Assembly (NCBI GenBank): GCA_001017865.1
Contig: LATQ01000091.1
Coordinates: forward strand, 1-17,983
DNA from: Rhodococcus sp. IITR03
GTDB taxonomy: Bacteria; Actinomycetota; Actinomycetes; Mycobacteriales; Mycobacteriaceae
DNA length: 17,983 nucleotides
Direction of reading: 5' to 3'
Positions 1 to 8,257 of the stretch are shown piece after piece; positions within the stretch are counted from its first letter, which is position 1, and every line of letters begins with the position of its first letter. The notes beneath the pieces are model-generated. The model saw only the letters and a program-made list of their open reading frames with translations, made no database searches and was not told the DNA's origin. A program made the translations under genes and the position numbers.

Positions 1-672
1 GCTGCGGGCATCGCGGTCATCGCCGAGGTCAAGCGTGCCAGCCCTCGAAGGGTGCTCTCGCCGACATCGCCGATCCCGCCGAGCTCGCTGCAGCGTACGA
101 GTCCGGAGCGCTCGCGCCATCAGCGTTCTCACGGAGGAACGCCGATTCCACGGCAGCCTCGCCGATCTCGACGCAGTCCGTCGCGCTGTCCGCATTCCCG
201 TGCTGCGCAAGGACTTCGTGGTCGGTCCCTACCAGATCCACGAGGCGCGGGCACACGGAGCCGACATCGTGCTCCTCATCGTCGCGGCCCTCGAGCAGAC
301 CGTGCTGACGGCGCTGATCGACCGCGTCGAGTCGCTCGGCATGACCGCGCTGGTCGAGGCGCACACCGAAGAGGAGGCCGACCGCGCCCTCGAAGCCGGT
401 GCCACCGTCATCGGGATCAACGCCCGCAACCTCAAGACCCTCGAGGTCGACAAGACGACCTTCTCGCGCATCGCGCCGGGCCTGCCCAGCAACGTGCTCA
501 AGATCGCCGAGTCGGGTGTTCGCGGCCCGGCCGATCTGCTCGCGTACGCGGGCGCGGGCGCGACGCGGTGCTCGTCGGAGAGGGACTGGTGACCAGTGGG
601 GATCCGCGCCAGGCAGTCGCCGAACTGGTGACGGTGGGCACGCATCCGTCGTGCCCCAAGCCGGCACGCTGA
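1..672 (+). CDS. trpC: Indole-3-glycerol phosphate synthase TrpC (5' partial, three frameshifts)
   Basis: TrpC closes the indole ring, converting CdRP to indole-3-glycerol phosphate in cytoplasmic tryptophan synthesis. The window opens inside the gene, so roughly the first 45 residues are missing. Family motifs are visible in order: [50 protein letters not shown] and IAESGV. These include the expected active-site Lys, Glu, Asn and Ser residues. The reading frame breaks three times, each repaired by adding one base: near 44 (restores SPSKGALAD), near 108 (restores ESGGARAIS) and near 562 (restores [12 protein letters not shown]). The corrected frame stops at TGA 670-672. The next genes are trpB and trpA, as in the M. 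tuberculosis Rv1611-1613 order. The breaks look like read errors, since each is a lost G or C. Confidence 0.93.
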   Translation, partial: AAGIAVIAEVKRASPRRVLSPTSPIPPSSLQRTSPERSRHQRSHGGTPIPRQPRRSRRSPSRCPHSRAAQGLRGRSLPDPRGAGTRSRHRAPHRRGPRADRADGADRPRRVARHDRAGRGAHRRGGRPRPRSRCHRHRDQRPQPQDPRGRQDDLLAHRAGPAQQRAQDRRVGCSRPGRSARVRGRGRDAVLVGEGLVTSGDPRQAVAELVTVGTHPSCPKPAR

Positions 673-698
673 CCGTCCCGGCCGGTCCGGACCCCCAC

Positions 699-737
699 GT
701 GATCCGCGTCGCGTGGTGGGGCAGACTGGACGCGTGA
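699..737 (+). CDS. Candidate tryptophan leader peptide with tandem Trp codons
   Basis: A GTG-started 12-codon ORF reads [12 protein letters not shown] and ends at TGA 735-737. It lies between trpC and trpB and has two adjacent TGG codons (714-719). Tandem Trp codons in a short peptide ahead of trp genes are the hallmark of ribosome-mediated trp attenuation, which is known in other actinobacteria and in enterics. A weak 6-bp hairpin (693-698 with 716-721) spans the Trp codons. The ribosome binding site is poor. An in-frame GTG at 651 inside trpC gives a 28-codon alternative. The stop overlaps the next small ORF as GTGA. It could be chance, and one unseen indel would destroy it. Confidence 0.4.
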   Translation: MIRVAWWGRLDA

Positions 738-787
738 CTGCAGACGATTCCGCACTTTCCGCCAAGGGCCGAGGCTTCCTTCGATGA
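734..787 (+). CDS. Candidate 17-aa coupling ORF ahead of trpB
   Basis: A 17-codon ORF starting at GTG 734 reads [17 protein letters not shown]. Its start overlaps the stop of the Trp-Trp leader (GTGA, 734-737) and its stop overlaps the trpB start (ATGA, 784-787). That makes an unbroken chain of overlaps from leader to trpB. The hexamer CAGACT at 722-727 sits six bases before the GTG, so a leaderless start is also possible but weak. Streptomyces has a small gene (trpX/trpM) between trpC and trpB; this peptide is much shorter and I cannot show homology. The overlaps are the main support. Confidence 0.28.
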   Translation: MTADDSALSAKGRGFLR

Positions 788-795
788 GCGAAGCC
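773..795 (+). promoter_or_regulatory. Hairpin holding the trpB start codon in its loop
   Basis: GGCTTC (773-778) pairs perfectly with GAAGCC (790-795). The 11-base loop (779-789) contains the trpB ATG at 784-786, and the stem takes in part of the candidate Shine-Dalgarno GAGG (771-774). Such a structure could make trpB translation depend on ribosomes arriving from the upstream small ORF. The stem is short, so this is tentative. Confidence 0.3.
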
Positions 796-2046
796 CTCGC
801 CACTCCGACCGCGCACGAACCCGACGTCCGCGGCCATTTCGGAGTCTTCGGTGGCCGCTATGTGCCCGAGGCGCTCATGGCGGTGATCGAGGAGGTCACC
901 GCTGCCTACGAGAAGGAACGCGTCGATCCCGGCTTCCTGGCCGAACTCGACCGCCTGCAGCGCGACTACACCGGACGCCCGTCTCCGGTCTACGAGGCCA
1001 CCCGCCTGAGCGAACACGCCGGCGGAGCGCGCATCTTCCTCAAGCGCGAGGATCTCAACCACACCGGCTCACACAAGATCAACAACGTGCTCGGGCAGGT
1101 ACTGCTCGCCAAGCGCATGGGTAAGACCCGCGTGATCGCCGAGACCGGCGCCGGCCAGCACGGCGTCGCCACCGCCACCGCGTGCGCGCTGCTCGGTCTC
1201 GAGTGCCGCGTCTACATGGGCGAGGTCGACACCGAACGGCAGGCCCTCAACGTCGCGCGCATGCGTCTGCTCGGCTCCGAGGTCATCGCCGCCAAGACCG
1301 GATCGCGCACCCTCAAGGACGCGATCAACGAGGCGATGCGCGACTGGGTCACCAACGCCGACAACACCTACTACTGCTTCGGCACCGCCGCCGGCCCGCA
1401 TCCCTTCCCGGCGATGGTCCGCGACTTCCAGCGCATCATCGGCCTCGAAGCGCGCGCCCAGATCCGCGAGCTCACCGGTCGTCTGCCCGATGCCGTCGTC
1501 GCCTGCGTCGGTGGCGGATCGAACGCGATCGGCATCTTCCACCCGTTCATCGACGACCCGTCCGTCAAGCTCGTCGGCTGCGAGGCCGGGGGAGACGGGG
1601 TGGAGACCGGACGGCACGCCGCCACCATCGGCGGCGGCACCCACGGTGCCCTGCACGGCGCGTTCTCGTATCTGCTGCAGAACGAGGACGGCCAGACCAT
1701 CGAATCGCATTCGATCTCCGCCGGTCTCGACTATCCCGGCGTCGGCCCCGAACATGCCTGGCTCGCCGACACCGGCCGGGCCGAGTACCGCGCCGTCACC
1801 GACAGCGAGGCCATGGAGGCCTTCGCGCTGCTGTGCCGCACCGAGGGCATCATCCCCGCCATCGAGTCGGCACACGCCGTCGCCGGTGCCGTCAGGCTCG
1901 GCCCCGAGCTCGGCAAGGGCGCCATCGTCCTGGTCAACCTCTCCGGCCGCGGGGACAAGGACGTCGACACCGCCGCCAAGTGGTTCGGCTACCTGCCGAC
2001 CGACGAGTCCGCCGACCGGACCGGCACCGAAGGAGCAGCCCAGTGA
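784..2046 (+). CDS. trpB: Tryptophan synthase beta chain TrpB
   Basis: TrpB condenses indole (channelled from TrpA) with L-serine to make tryptophan, using pyridoxal phosphate in the alpha2beta2 complex. The 420-residue ORF is intact and of normal length. The PLP lysine lies in TGSHKINN (about K98), and the phosphate-binding loop GGGSNA is at 243-248. Other conserved blocks are [11 protein letters not shown] near the N-terminus, [12 protein letters not shown], and NLSGRGDKD near the C-terminus. The ATG start at 784 overlaps the stop of a candidate 17-codon ORF as ATGA; GAGG at 771-774 is the only nearby ribosome-binding candidate. The 3' end overlaps the GTG of trpA. The protein matches the M. 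tuberculosis Rv1612 type along its full length. Confidence 0.98.
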   Translation: MSEALATPTAHEPDVRGHFGVFGGRYVPEALMAVIEEVTAAYEKERVDPGFLAELDRLQRDYTGRPSPVYEATRLSEHAGGARIFLKREDLNHTGSHKINNVLGQVLLAKRMGKTRVIAETGAGQHGVATATACALLGLECRVYMGEVDTERQALNVARMRLLGSEVIAAKTGSRTLKDAINEAMRDWVTNADNTYYCFGTAAGPHPFPAMVRDFQRIIGLEARAQIRELTGRLPDAVVACVGGGSNAIGIFHPFIDDPSVKLVGCEAGGDGVETGRHAATIGGGTHGALHGAFSYLLQNEDGQTIESHSISAGLDYPGVGPEHAWLADTGRAEYRAVTDSEAMEAFALLCRTEGIIPAIESAHAVAGAVRLGPELGKGAIVLVNLSGRGDKDVDTAAKWFGYLPTDESADRTGTEGAAQ

Positions 2047-2845
2047 GCGCCCCGCACGAACGCCTGACCGAGATCTTCGCGACCTGCCGCGCCGAGAACC
2101 GCGCCGCACTGGTCGGCTACCTGCCGGTCGGCTATCCCACCGTCGAGCGTTCCGTCGAGGCGATGAAGACCCTCGTCGAGGGCGGCTGCGATCTCATCGA
2201 GGTCGGCATCCCCTACAGCGACCCGGTCATGGACGGCACCACCATCCAGAACGCGGCGTTCGAGGCGATCGCCAACGCGTCCGGGTTCGCGACGTCTTCC
2301 CGGCCGTCGAGGCGATCACCGCCGCCGGTGGCGCCGCGGTCGTGATGACCTACTGGAACCTCGTGCTCAAGTACGGCGTCGAGAACTTCGCCCGTGACCT
2401 CGCGGCCGCGGGTGGACTCGGCATCATCACCCCCGACCTCGTCCCGGACGAAGCGGAGGAATGGATCGCCGCGGCCGACAAGTACGGACTCGGCAGGATC
2501 TTCCTGGTCGCACCGTCGTCGACCAACGAGCGCCTCGCGACCACCCTCGACAAGTGCCGCGGCTTCGTCTACGCCACCTCGACCATGGGTGTCACCGGCG
2601 CCCGCGACAGCGTCGACAACCGCGCACCGGAGATCGTCGCCCGGGTGCGCACGCACTCCGAGATCCCGGTCGGTGTCGGTCTCGGTGTGCGCAACGGTGC
2701 CCAGGCCGCGGAGATCGCGGGCTACGCAGACGGCGTGATCGTCGGCTCCGCGCTGGTCTCCGCCGTGGCCGAGGGACACGACGCGTTGCTCGCACTGACT
2801 CGGGATCTCGCGAAGGGCGTTCGCTCCGCTAACGTGCACTCGTGA
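2043..2845 (+). CDS. trpA: Tryptophan synthase alpha chain TrpA (one frameshift)
   Basis: TrpA cleaves indole-3-glycerol phosphate to indole and glyceraldehyde-3-phosphate and passes indole to TrpB. The GTG start at 2043 overlaps the trpB TGA (2044-2046), the usual coupling for this pair. The catalytic Glu is in [11 protein letters not shown] (about E53) and the catalytic Asp in PVMDG (about D64), with the family spacing of 11. Later blocks are [39 protein letters not shown] and [11 protein letters not shown]. One base is missing near 2277; adding a G restores [13 protein letters not shown] and gives 267 residues, a normal length. The stop at 2843-2845 overlaps the lgt start. Confidence 0.96.
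2830..2842 (+). promoter_or_regulatory. Putative leaderless promoter of lgt
   Basis: TAACGT (2830-2835) fits the actinobacterial -10 pattern TANNNT. It ends six bases before the lgt GTG at 2842, the spacing of a leaderless transcript. No good -35 box is seen. It lies inside the 3' end of trpA, so lgt may be both read through from trp and independently started. Confidence 0.45.
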
Positions 2846-3700
2846 CATCCACTGCCTCTGTTCTGGCCTATCTGCCGAGTCCGCCGCAGGGCGTCTGGTA
2901 TCTCGGACCCTTCGCCCTCCGCGCCTACGCCCTGTGCATCATCGTCGGGATCGTCGTGGCGATCTGGTGGGGCGACCGCCGCTGGGTCGCACGCGGCGGA
3001 CAGGCCGGCACCGTCCTCGACATCGCCGTGTGGGCGGTGCCCTTCGGCCTGATCGGTGGGCGGCTCTACCACGTCGCCACCGACTGGCAGAAGTACTTCG
3101 GAGACGGCAACGACCCCGTCGACGCCTGAAGATCTGGGAGGGCGGCCTCGGCATCTGGGGTGCGGTCGCTTCGGTGCGCTCGGTGCGTGGATCGGGTGCC
3201 GTCGGCGGGGGATCCCGCTGCCGGCCTTCGGGGACGCCCTCGCCCCGGCGATCCTGCTGGCGCAGGCCATCGGACGCCTCGGCAACTGGTTCAACCAGGA
3301 ACTCTACGGTCGCGAGACCACGGTGGCGTGGGGACTCGAGATCTACGAACGGCGCAACGACGCGGGGCAGGTCGCGCCCGGGTTGGTCGACGGCGTGTCC
3401 ACCGGCGAGGTGGCCTTCGTCGTGCACCCGACCTTCCTCTACGAGCTGCTGTGGAACCTCGCCGTCGTGCTGCTGCTGGTGTTCGTCGACCGGAAGTTCA
3501 CGATCGGCCACGGACGCCTGTTCGCCCTCTACGTGGCCGGGTACTGCGCGGGCCGGTTCTGGATCGAGCTCATGCGCACCGACGCGGCGACCCAGATCGC
3601 GGGTATCCGGATCAACTCGTTCACCTCGGGCATCGTGTTCGTGCTCGCGGTCGCCTACTTCGTCCTCGCCCGCAAGGCCGCGAGGACCCCGCGTCGCTGA
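2842..3700 (+). CDS. lgt: Prolipoprotein diacylglyceryl transferase Lgt (two frameshifts)
   Basis: Lgt is an integral membrane enzyme that adds diacylglycerol from phosphatidylglycerol to the lipobox cysteine of prolipoproteins. The N-terminus carries hydrophobic helices, then [15 protein letters not shown]. The Lgt signature [17 protein letters not shown] follows, with Arg, Asn and Glu at about R146, N149 and E154, three more than the E. coli numbering. The C-terminal part has [11 protein letters not shown] and a [11 protein letters not shown] block. Two missing bases break the frame: near 3126 (restores [15 protein letters not shown]) and near 3169 (restores GAVAFGALGAW). The corrected protein is 286 residues. 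Its GTG overlaps the trpA stop. Two lipoproteins in this same window (MetQ and the FecB-like protein) would be its substrates. Confidence 0.95.
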
Positions 3701-3790
3701 ACCCCGCCGCCGCGGCGCCGGGGGAGAGCCGGCCGCACAGGGCGAGGGCGGGACGGGCGTCGAGTCGGACAGCTCGTCGTCCGCCGCCGG

Positions 3791-3828
3791 TAGAGTCGAC
3801 GAAGCGACGTCCGGAGACAGCAAAGGGG
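3791..3828 (+). promoter_or_regulatory. Promoter -10 and ribosome binding site of the TM2 gene
   Basis: TAGAGT at 3791-3796 fits TANNNT and would start a transcript about 30-35 bases before the GTG at 3836. AAAGGGG at 3822-3828 is a good ribosome binding site seven bases from that GTG and decides the start. No clear -35 is seen. The gap 3701-3835 otherwise holds only GC-rich filler. Confidence 0.45.
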
Positions 3829-3835
3829 ATCACTC

Positions 3836-4754
3836 GTGACCACACAGGACCCGGGAACTTCGGGAGCATCCGATTCGGAGCCTGCCAAGCCGGAGCCCGA
3901 CACGACGGAGCCTGCCAAGCCCGACCTGACCAAGGGGAGCGAGTCCGCCTCCGGCGCCGACACGCCGGAGCGGTCCTCGGAGAGCGAGCACACCCCGCCT
4001 CCCGATCTCGGACGCGCGTTCGATTACGACGCCACCGCGCAGGCCTCGTTGTCCGCTCAACCGCCCACCCTCGACTCCCTCGGTGGTTCCACCGGCACTC
4101 CGGGACCGGGATGGGACACCTACTCGGGTGTCGGCAACGGACCGGGTTGGGGGACCACGCCCAGCTACCCGCCACCGGCCGAGCACGAGTCCGACTATCC
4201 GTCCCCGGGCGACTACCCTTACGGCGAGCATCAGGCCGGCACGAGACCGGCACCGGACCGGTCTACGGGACACCCGATCCGCACTACCCGATCGGGTCCC
4301 CGCAGCAGGACCGTCGCAGGGCCGGTACACCGGTCCGCAGGGATCGCAGCAGCCGGGTTACGGTCCCCCTCCGCAGGGCGGACAGGGTTACGGTCCGCCT
4401 CCGCAGAGCGGGCAGGGATACGGTCCGCCGCCCGGCTACGGGGTGATGCCCGCCTACGGCTACCCCGACCCGTCGAACCCGTACGGTCGCGACGCCGCAG
4501 CGCCCTTCGGGCGCGATCCCTACACCGGCGAGCCGTACTCCGACAAGAGCAAGGTCACCGCAGGTGTGCTGGAGATCCTGCTCGGCGCCTTCGGTGCCGG
4601 ACGTTTCTATCTCGACCAGCCGGGTACGGCGGTCGCGCAGATCGCCGTCACGTGGCTCACCTGCGGTATCGGGGGCATCTGGCCGCTGATCGACGGCATC
4701 CTCATGCTCACCGGCAAGGTCCGCGACAAGAACGGACGCCAGCTCCGTCCGTGA
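3836..4754 (+). CDS. TM2-domain membrane protein with Pro/Gly/Tyr-rich N-terminal region (two frameshifts)
   Basis: About 306 residues after correction. The first two thirds are low-complexity and probably disordered: acidic and proline-rich, with EPAKP repeated twice, then a GYGPPPQ-type repeat tract. The last 75 residues form a TM2 domain: SDKSKVTAGVLEILLGAFGAG, with the GRFYLDQPG turn between two hydrophobic helices and WPLIDGILML at the end. Two missing bases break the frame, near 4243 (restores GTETGTGPVYGTPDPHYP) and near 4311 (restores DPSQGRYTGPQG). The function of TM2 proteins in actinobacteria is not established. The gene sits where small membrane proteins lie between lgt and pykA in M. 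tuberculosis. The GTG start is set by AAAGGGG at 3822-3828. Confidence 0.85.
4355..4444 (+). repeat. 30-bp tandem repeat, three copies, in the TM2 gene
   Basis: Three head-to-tail units start at 4355, 4385 and 4415, each opening GGG(T/A)TACGGTCC. They encode a decapeptide of the type GYGPPPQxGQ; the third copy diverges at its end. This is a coding repeat, likely variable in copy number between strains. Confidence 0.8.
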
Positions 4755-4778
4755 CATCCCGACGTCTCCGTCCCATCG

Positions 4779-4805
4779 GCACCCCGGCGACACGCACCGG
4801 GGTGC
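4779..4805 (+). terminator. Hairpin terminator between the TM2 gene and pyk
   Basis: GCACCCCGG (4779-4787) pairs perfectly with CCGGGGTGC (4797-4805) across a 9-base loop. Further outside, CCATC and GATGG can extend the stem past a small bulge. There is no T tract, as is usual for actinobacterial terminators. It lies 25 bases after the TM2 stop and before the pyk promoter. Confidence 0.6.
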
Positions 4806-4833
4806 TGGGATGGAGGGTCGCAGGCTCGGAGGC

Positions 4834-4846
4834 TAGGCTCGAAGCG
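4834..4846 (+). promoter_or_regulatory. Putative leaderless promoter of pyk
   Basis: TAGGCT (4834-4839) is followed by six bases and then GTG 4846. There is no ribosome binding site before the GTG, which supports a leaderless mRNA. The -35 (TGGAGG at 4811-4816, spacer 17) is weak. Confidence 0.55.
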
Positions 4847-6267
4847 TGACCCGACGCACCAAGATCGTTTGCACTATGGGGCCGGCCACCGCCGACCCCG
4901 ATGTCCTGCGGAATCTCGTCGACGCCGGAATGGACGTCGCCCGCCTGAATTTCAGCCACGGTGAACACGCCGACCACGAGGGCCACTACAACCGGGTCCG
5001 CGCTGCGTCGGAGGCCTCCGGGCACGCCGTCGGCATCCTCGCCGATCTCCAGGGGCCGAAGATCCGGCTCGGACGATTCGCCGAGGACCGCACCGTGTGG
5101 GAACACGGTGAAGTGGTCCGCATCACCGTCGACGACGTGGTCGGAGACCACGACCGCGTCTCGACCACCTACAAGGAACTCGCCCAGGACGCCGTCGCCG
5201 GCGACCGGTTGCTCGTCGACGACGGCAAGGTCGGTCTCGTCGTCGAGGCGGTCGAGGGCAACGACGTCGTCTGCCGCGTCATCGAGGGCGGACCTGTCAG
5301 CAACAACAAGGGTGTCTCCCTGCCGGGGATGAACGTCTCCGTTCCGGCCATGTCGGAGAAGGACATCGAGGATCTCGAGTTCGCCCTGCGCCTCGGTGTC
5401 GACTTCATCGCCCTGTCGTTCGTGCGGTCACCGGCCGACGTCGAACTCGTTCACGAGGTCATGGACCGCGTCGGGCGGCACGTGCCGGTGATCGCCAAGC
5501 TCGAGAAGCCCGAGGCCGTCGAGAATCTCGAGGCCGTGGTCCTCGCCTTCGACGCGGTCATGGTGGCGCGCGGCGACCTCGGCGTCGAACTTCCGCTCGA
5601 GGAAGTACCACTCGTGCAGAAGCGCGCGATCCAGATCGCACGCGAGAACGCCAAGCCCGTCATCGTCGCGACGCAGATGCTCGAATCGATGATCGAGAAC
5701 TCGCGTCCCACCCGCGCCGAGGCCTCCGACGTGGCCAACGCCGTGCTCGACGGCACCGACGCCGTGATGCTCTCGGGTGAGACCTCCGTCGGCAAGTTCC
5801 CCGTCGAAACGGTCCGCACGATGGCGCGCATCATCGGCGCCGTCGAGTCGGATTCGACGGAAGTACCTGCGCTGACGCACGTTCCGCGCACCAAGCGCGG
5901 TGTCATCTCGTACGCCGCCCGCGACATCGGCGAGCGTCTCGACGCCAAGGCGCTCGTCGCGTTCACCCAGTCGGGCGACACCGTGCGACGACTCGCGCGG
6001 CTGCACACCCCGCTGCCGCTGCTCGCGTTCACGCCCGTCCCGCACATCCGTAACCAGCTGGCGCTGACGTGGGGCACCGAGACCTTCTCGGTCGAGCCGG
6101 TCGACACCACCGACCAGATGGTCGAACAGGTCGACGCGGCGTTGCTGTCGCTGGGCCGGTACCAGCGCGGCGACCTCGTGGTGATCGTCGCCGGAGCGCC
6201 TCCGGGACGCTCGGGTTCGACCAACCTCATCCACGTGCACCGGTTGGGTGAGAAAGACACCCGGTGA
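4846..6267 (+). CDS. pyk: Pyruvate kinase
   Basis: Pyruvate kinase makes pyruvate and ATP from phosphoenolpyruvate and ADP, the last step of glycolysis, in the cytoplasm. The 473-residue ORF is intact and of family length. It opens TRRTKIVCTMGPA, with RLNFSHG at 33-39 and the ADLQGPKIRLG hinge into the B domain at about 66-76. The active-site signature is VIAKLEKPEAVENL (catalytic Lys about 218). MVARGDLGVE is at 239-248, VATQMLESM at 274-282, and MLSGETSVGKFP at 308-319. The C-terminal domain has FTQSGDT and GAPPGRSGSTN. GTG is chosen as start because a -10 box lies six bases upstream and homology begins there. The stop overlaps the thioesterase start (GTGA). It corresponds to M. tuberculosis pykA (Rv1617). 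Confidence 0.98.
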   Translation: MTRRTKIVCTMGPATADPDVLRNLVDAGMDVARLNFSHGEHADHEGHYNRVRAASEASGHAVGILADLQGPKIRLGRFAEDRTVWEHGEVVRITVDDVVGDHDRVSTTYKELAQDAVAGDRLLVDDGKVGLVVEAVEGNDVVCRVIEGGPVSNNKGVSLPGMNVSVPAMSEKDIEDLEFALRLGVDFIALSFVRSPADVELVHEVMDRVGRHVPVIAKLEKPEAVENLEAVVLAFDAVMVARGDLGVELPLEEVPLVQKRAIQIARENAKPVIVATQMLESMIENSRPTRAEASDVANAVLDGTDAVMLSGETSVGKFPVETVRTMARIIGAVESDSTEVPALTHVPRTKRGVISYAARDIGERLDAKALVAFTQSGDTVRRLARLHTPLPLLAFTPVPHIRNQLALTWGTETFSVEPVDTTDQMVEQVDAALLSLGRYQRGDLVVIVAGAPPGRSGSTNLIHVHRLGEKDTR

Positions 6268-7148
6268 CACTGTCGGACACAACGGATCTCGACGTTCTCC
6301 TCGGACTGCTCGACCTGGAGCAGGTCGAGGAGAACGTCTTCCGTGGCGGTCATCCCGCACAGGTCGGCAGCCGCACCTTCGGCGGTCAACTCGTCGCGCA
6401 GGCGCTCATCGCGGCCGGGCGCACCGTCGGTGATCGACCCGTGCACGCGATCAACGCCCATTTCATCCGGGGCGGCGACGTCAAGCGGCCCATCGACTAC
6501 CACGTCGTCACCCACCGCGACGGCCGCGACTTCGCGAACAGGATGGTCACCGCGTACCAGGACGACCAGGAACTGTTCGTCATGCTCGCCGCCTTCCAGC
6601 GGTGGGGCAAGGGCCTCGAGCACTCGGTGACCGTTCCCGATGTTCCGCTGCCCGAAGCACTTCCGCCGATCGGCGAACGTCTGCGTGGCTTCGAGGAGCA
6701 GTTGCCGCATTTCGTCGGCGCACTCAAACCGATCGACATGCGGTACGCCAACGACCCCGCTTGGGTGTTGCGGGGAACGGGGGAGAAGCTCGGCCACAAC
6801 CGCGTGTGGATGCGCGCCGACGGGCAACTACCCGACGCTCCGCTGCTCCACGTCGCCACGATGGCCTACGCGTCCGACACGACCGTCCTCGACTCGATCC
6901 TCACCACGCACGGCCTCTCGTGGGGACTCGACCGGATCGTAGCTGCGACGGTCAACCATTCGATCTGGTTCCACCGTCCGCTCCGCTTCGACGAATGGCA
7001 CCTGTACGCCACGGAATCCCCGGTGGCGGCCGGTTCTCGCGGGATGGCGACGGGCCGCTACTTCACCATCGAGGGCGAACTCGTCGCCACCGTCGTGCAG
7101 GAAGGGCTCATCCGTCACTTCCCGCCGCGTCGTCCGTCGGGGAGCTGA
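6264..7148 (+). CDS. tesB: Acyl-CoA thioesterase II (TesB family)
   Basis: TesB-type enzymes hydrolyse acyl-CoA to free fatty acid and CoA with a double hot-dog fold. The ORF is intact, 294 residues, close to the family length. The N-terminal hot-dog has VFRGGHPAQVGSRTFGGQ and HAINAHFIRGGD; the second has MAYASDTTVLDS and TVNHSIWFHRPLR. The catalytic triad known from E. coli TesB is present as D205, T229 and Q279 (the last in VVQEGLIRHF). The GTG start overlaps the pyk stop as GTGA, so the two are co-translated, as with pykA-tesB1 (Rv1617-Rv1618). The last 34 bases overlap the 3' end of the convergent marR gene. Confidence 0.96.
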   Translation: MTLSDTTDLDVLLGLLDLEQVEENVFRGGHPAQVGSRTFGGQLVAQALIAAGRTVGDRPVHAINAHFIRGGDVKRPIDYHVVTHRDGRDFANRMVTAYQDDQELFVMLAAFQRWGKGLEHSVTVPDVPLPEALPPIGERLRGFEEQLPHFVGALKPIDMRYANDPAWVLRGTGEKLGHNRVWMRADGQLPDAPLLHVATMAYASDTTVLDSILTTHGLSWGLDRIVAATVNHSIWFHRPLRFDEWHLYATESPVAAGSRGMATGRYFTIEGELVATVVQEGLIRHFPPRRPSGS

Positions 7149-7610
7149 TCGGCCGATCGGTCGAGGGCGGCCGACAACGCGCGCATGCCCTCCACGATCC
7201 GCGCCAGGTTCTCGGATCCGGTCTCCTCGCACAGTGCCCGCGCGGCGTCGGTGTGGGCGGGGCCGATGGCACGGATCGCGTCGCGGCCGGCCGGTGTCAT
7301 CGCGACGAGCTTGGCGCGACGGTGCGCCGGATTGGGGCGGTACTCCGCCAGGCCCTTGTCGACGAGGAGATCGGCGATGCGCTGCACGCTCTGCCGGGTG
7401 ATGCCCATCTCGCGGGCGATCGCGACACCGGCAGCGAGCGGGGGAGACCGCGCCGAGGACCTGCCACCAGGCCGCGGTCAGGCCCACCGGACGCGCCAGG
7501 GTCTCGGCCAGCGCGAGAAACTGGCCGTTGAGCCGGAAGGCCGTCAGTGCGGCCGCGCTGAGCAGTTCGGCCTCGGCCGGGTGCTGCTCGGCCGCGTTCG
7601 GTTCTGTCAC
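7115..7610 (-). CDS. MarR-family transcriptional regulator (one frameshift)
   Basis: A winged-helix DNA-binding regulator of about 164 residues. The N-terminal dimerisation helices read AFRLNGQFLALAETLARPVGLTA and AWWQVLGAV. The recognition helix region is MGITRQSVQRIADLLVDKGL, and the wing is YRPNPAHRRAKLVAMTPAG, followed by a C-terminal helix. The frame breaks at the G run 7440-7444: one base too many, or two missing, so the exact sequence around AVSPLAAGVAIARE is uncertain. GTG 7610 overlaps the TGA of the pfpI gene, so the pair is one operon. Its likely target is the inverted-repeat operator at 8223-8257 in front of that operon. The ligand is unknown. The 3' end overlaps tesB by 34 bases. 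Confidence 0.88.
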
Positions 7611-8223
7611 GAGCCGGAGGACATGAGCTCGTAGTAGCCGCGCGGGTCGCGCTCGCCGTAGAGGGCGTACCAGGCGTCGAGCACGCGCGGTTCGTTAGAT
7701 GTCGAGGCGGGCGAGGATCGCGCGGGCGAAGTCGACGGGGGCGATGCCGCTCGCGGTGATGAGATCGCCGTCCGTGACCGCAGGTTCGTCCCGATACAGA
7801 TCGCGCCCCCGTAGCCGATGCCCTGCAGGAATTCGAGAGCGTTGCTCGTGTGCGGTCGCTCGTCGAGCAGGCCGACTGCCGCGAGCGCCCCGGTCGCGCC
7901 GCAGATCGCAGCCACCGGAACGCCGGCGTCGAGGAACTGCCGGGTCTTGTCGACGAAGGGGGCGTAGGCGTCGGTCGGCCAGATGTCGTTGCCCGCGAGG
8001 ATCAGCATCGCGCTGTTCTCCGGCGTCACGTCCGCGAGCACGGTGTCGGGAGGATGCGGAGTCCGCCCTTCGTCGTGACCGGTTCCGGCGTGGCTCCGAC
8101 CGTGCGGACGCGATACCGGCCGGGACTGCGCTGCCATTCCGGATCTGCGATGTGCGGCGTGACGTATCCGATCTCCCAGTCCGCCAGGGTGTCGTACACG
8201 GCGACGTGAACTGTTTCGGTCAT
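7607..8223 (-). CDS. DJ-1/PfpI family protein (three frameshifts)
   Basis: A 205-residue cytoplasmic protein of the DJ-1/PfpI (class I glutamine-amidotransferase-like) fold. It opens VHVAVYDTLADWEIGYV, has SAMLILAGNDIW, and carries the nucleophile-elbow cysteine in AAICGATGALA (about C108). It ends LDAWYALYGERDPRGYYELM, a typical tail of this subfamily. Members include isonitrile hydratase-like, chaperone, glyoxalase and amidase-like proteins; the activity here cannot be told from sequence. Frame repairs: one base missing near 8048-8051 (restores LPDTVLAD), one missing in the C run 7806-7810 (restores GYGGRDLYRDEP), and one extra T at 7695-7696 (restores LDIYEPRVLD). ATG 8223 is the start because a consensus promoter ends just before it. 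Its TGA overlaps the marR GTG. Confidence 0.88.
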
Positions 8224-8257
8224 GACAGCATACTGGCAAAAAAGCAGCATGCTGTCA
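8223..8257. promoter_or_regulatory. MarR-type operator: inverted repeat over promoter
   Basis: TGACAGCAT (8223-8231) and ATGCTGTCA (8249-8257) are perfect 9-base inverted arms 17 bases apart. The right arm lies in a 10-base palindrome CAGCATGCTG (8245-8254); the left lies in the near-palindrome CAGCATACTG (8226-8235). One site covers the -35 and the other the -10 and start codon, so a bound dimer pair would block transcription. Autorepression by the operon's own MarR protein is inferred. Confidence 0.72.

Noticed and set aside
1069..2109. Long minus-strand ORF opposite trpB (346 codons)
   Set aside because: It is the antisense of an intact, well-conserved gene; high third-position GC keeps such frames open and the translation has no recognisable domain.
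3160..4446. 428-codon plus-strand ORF joining lgt and the TM2 gene
   Set aside because: It is an out-of-frame reading kept open by GC content; only its last part coincides with the TM2 gene after a frameshift.
5451..6827. Minus-strand ORF of 458 codons across pyk and tesB
   Set aside because: It spans two intact conserved genes on the other strand and has a shadow-like Arg/Ala/Gly-rich composition.
8224..8250. ATG at 8250 as the start of the DJ-1/PfpI gene
   Set aside because: It lies within the spacer between the -35 and -10 boxes and the operator, upstream of the expected transcript start.
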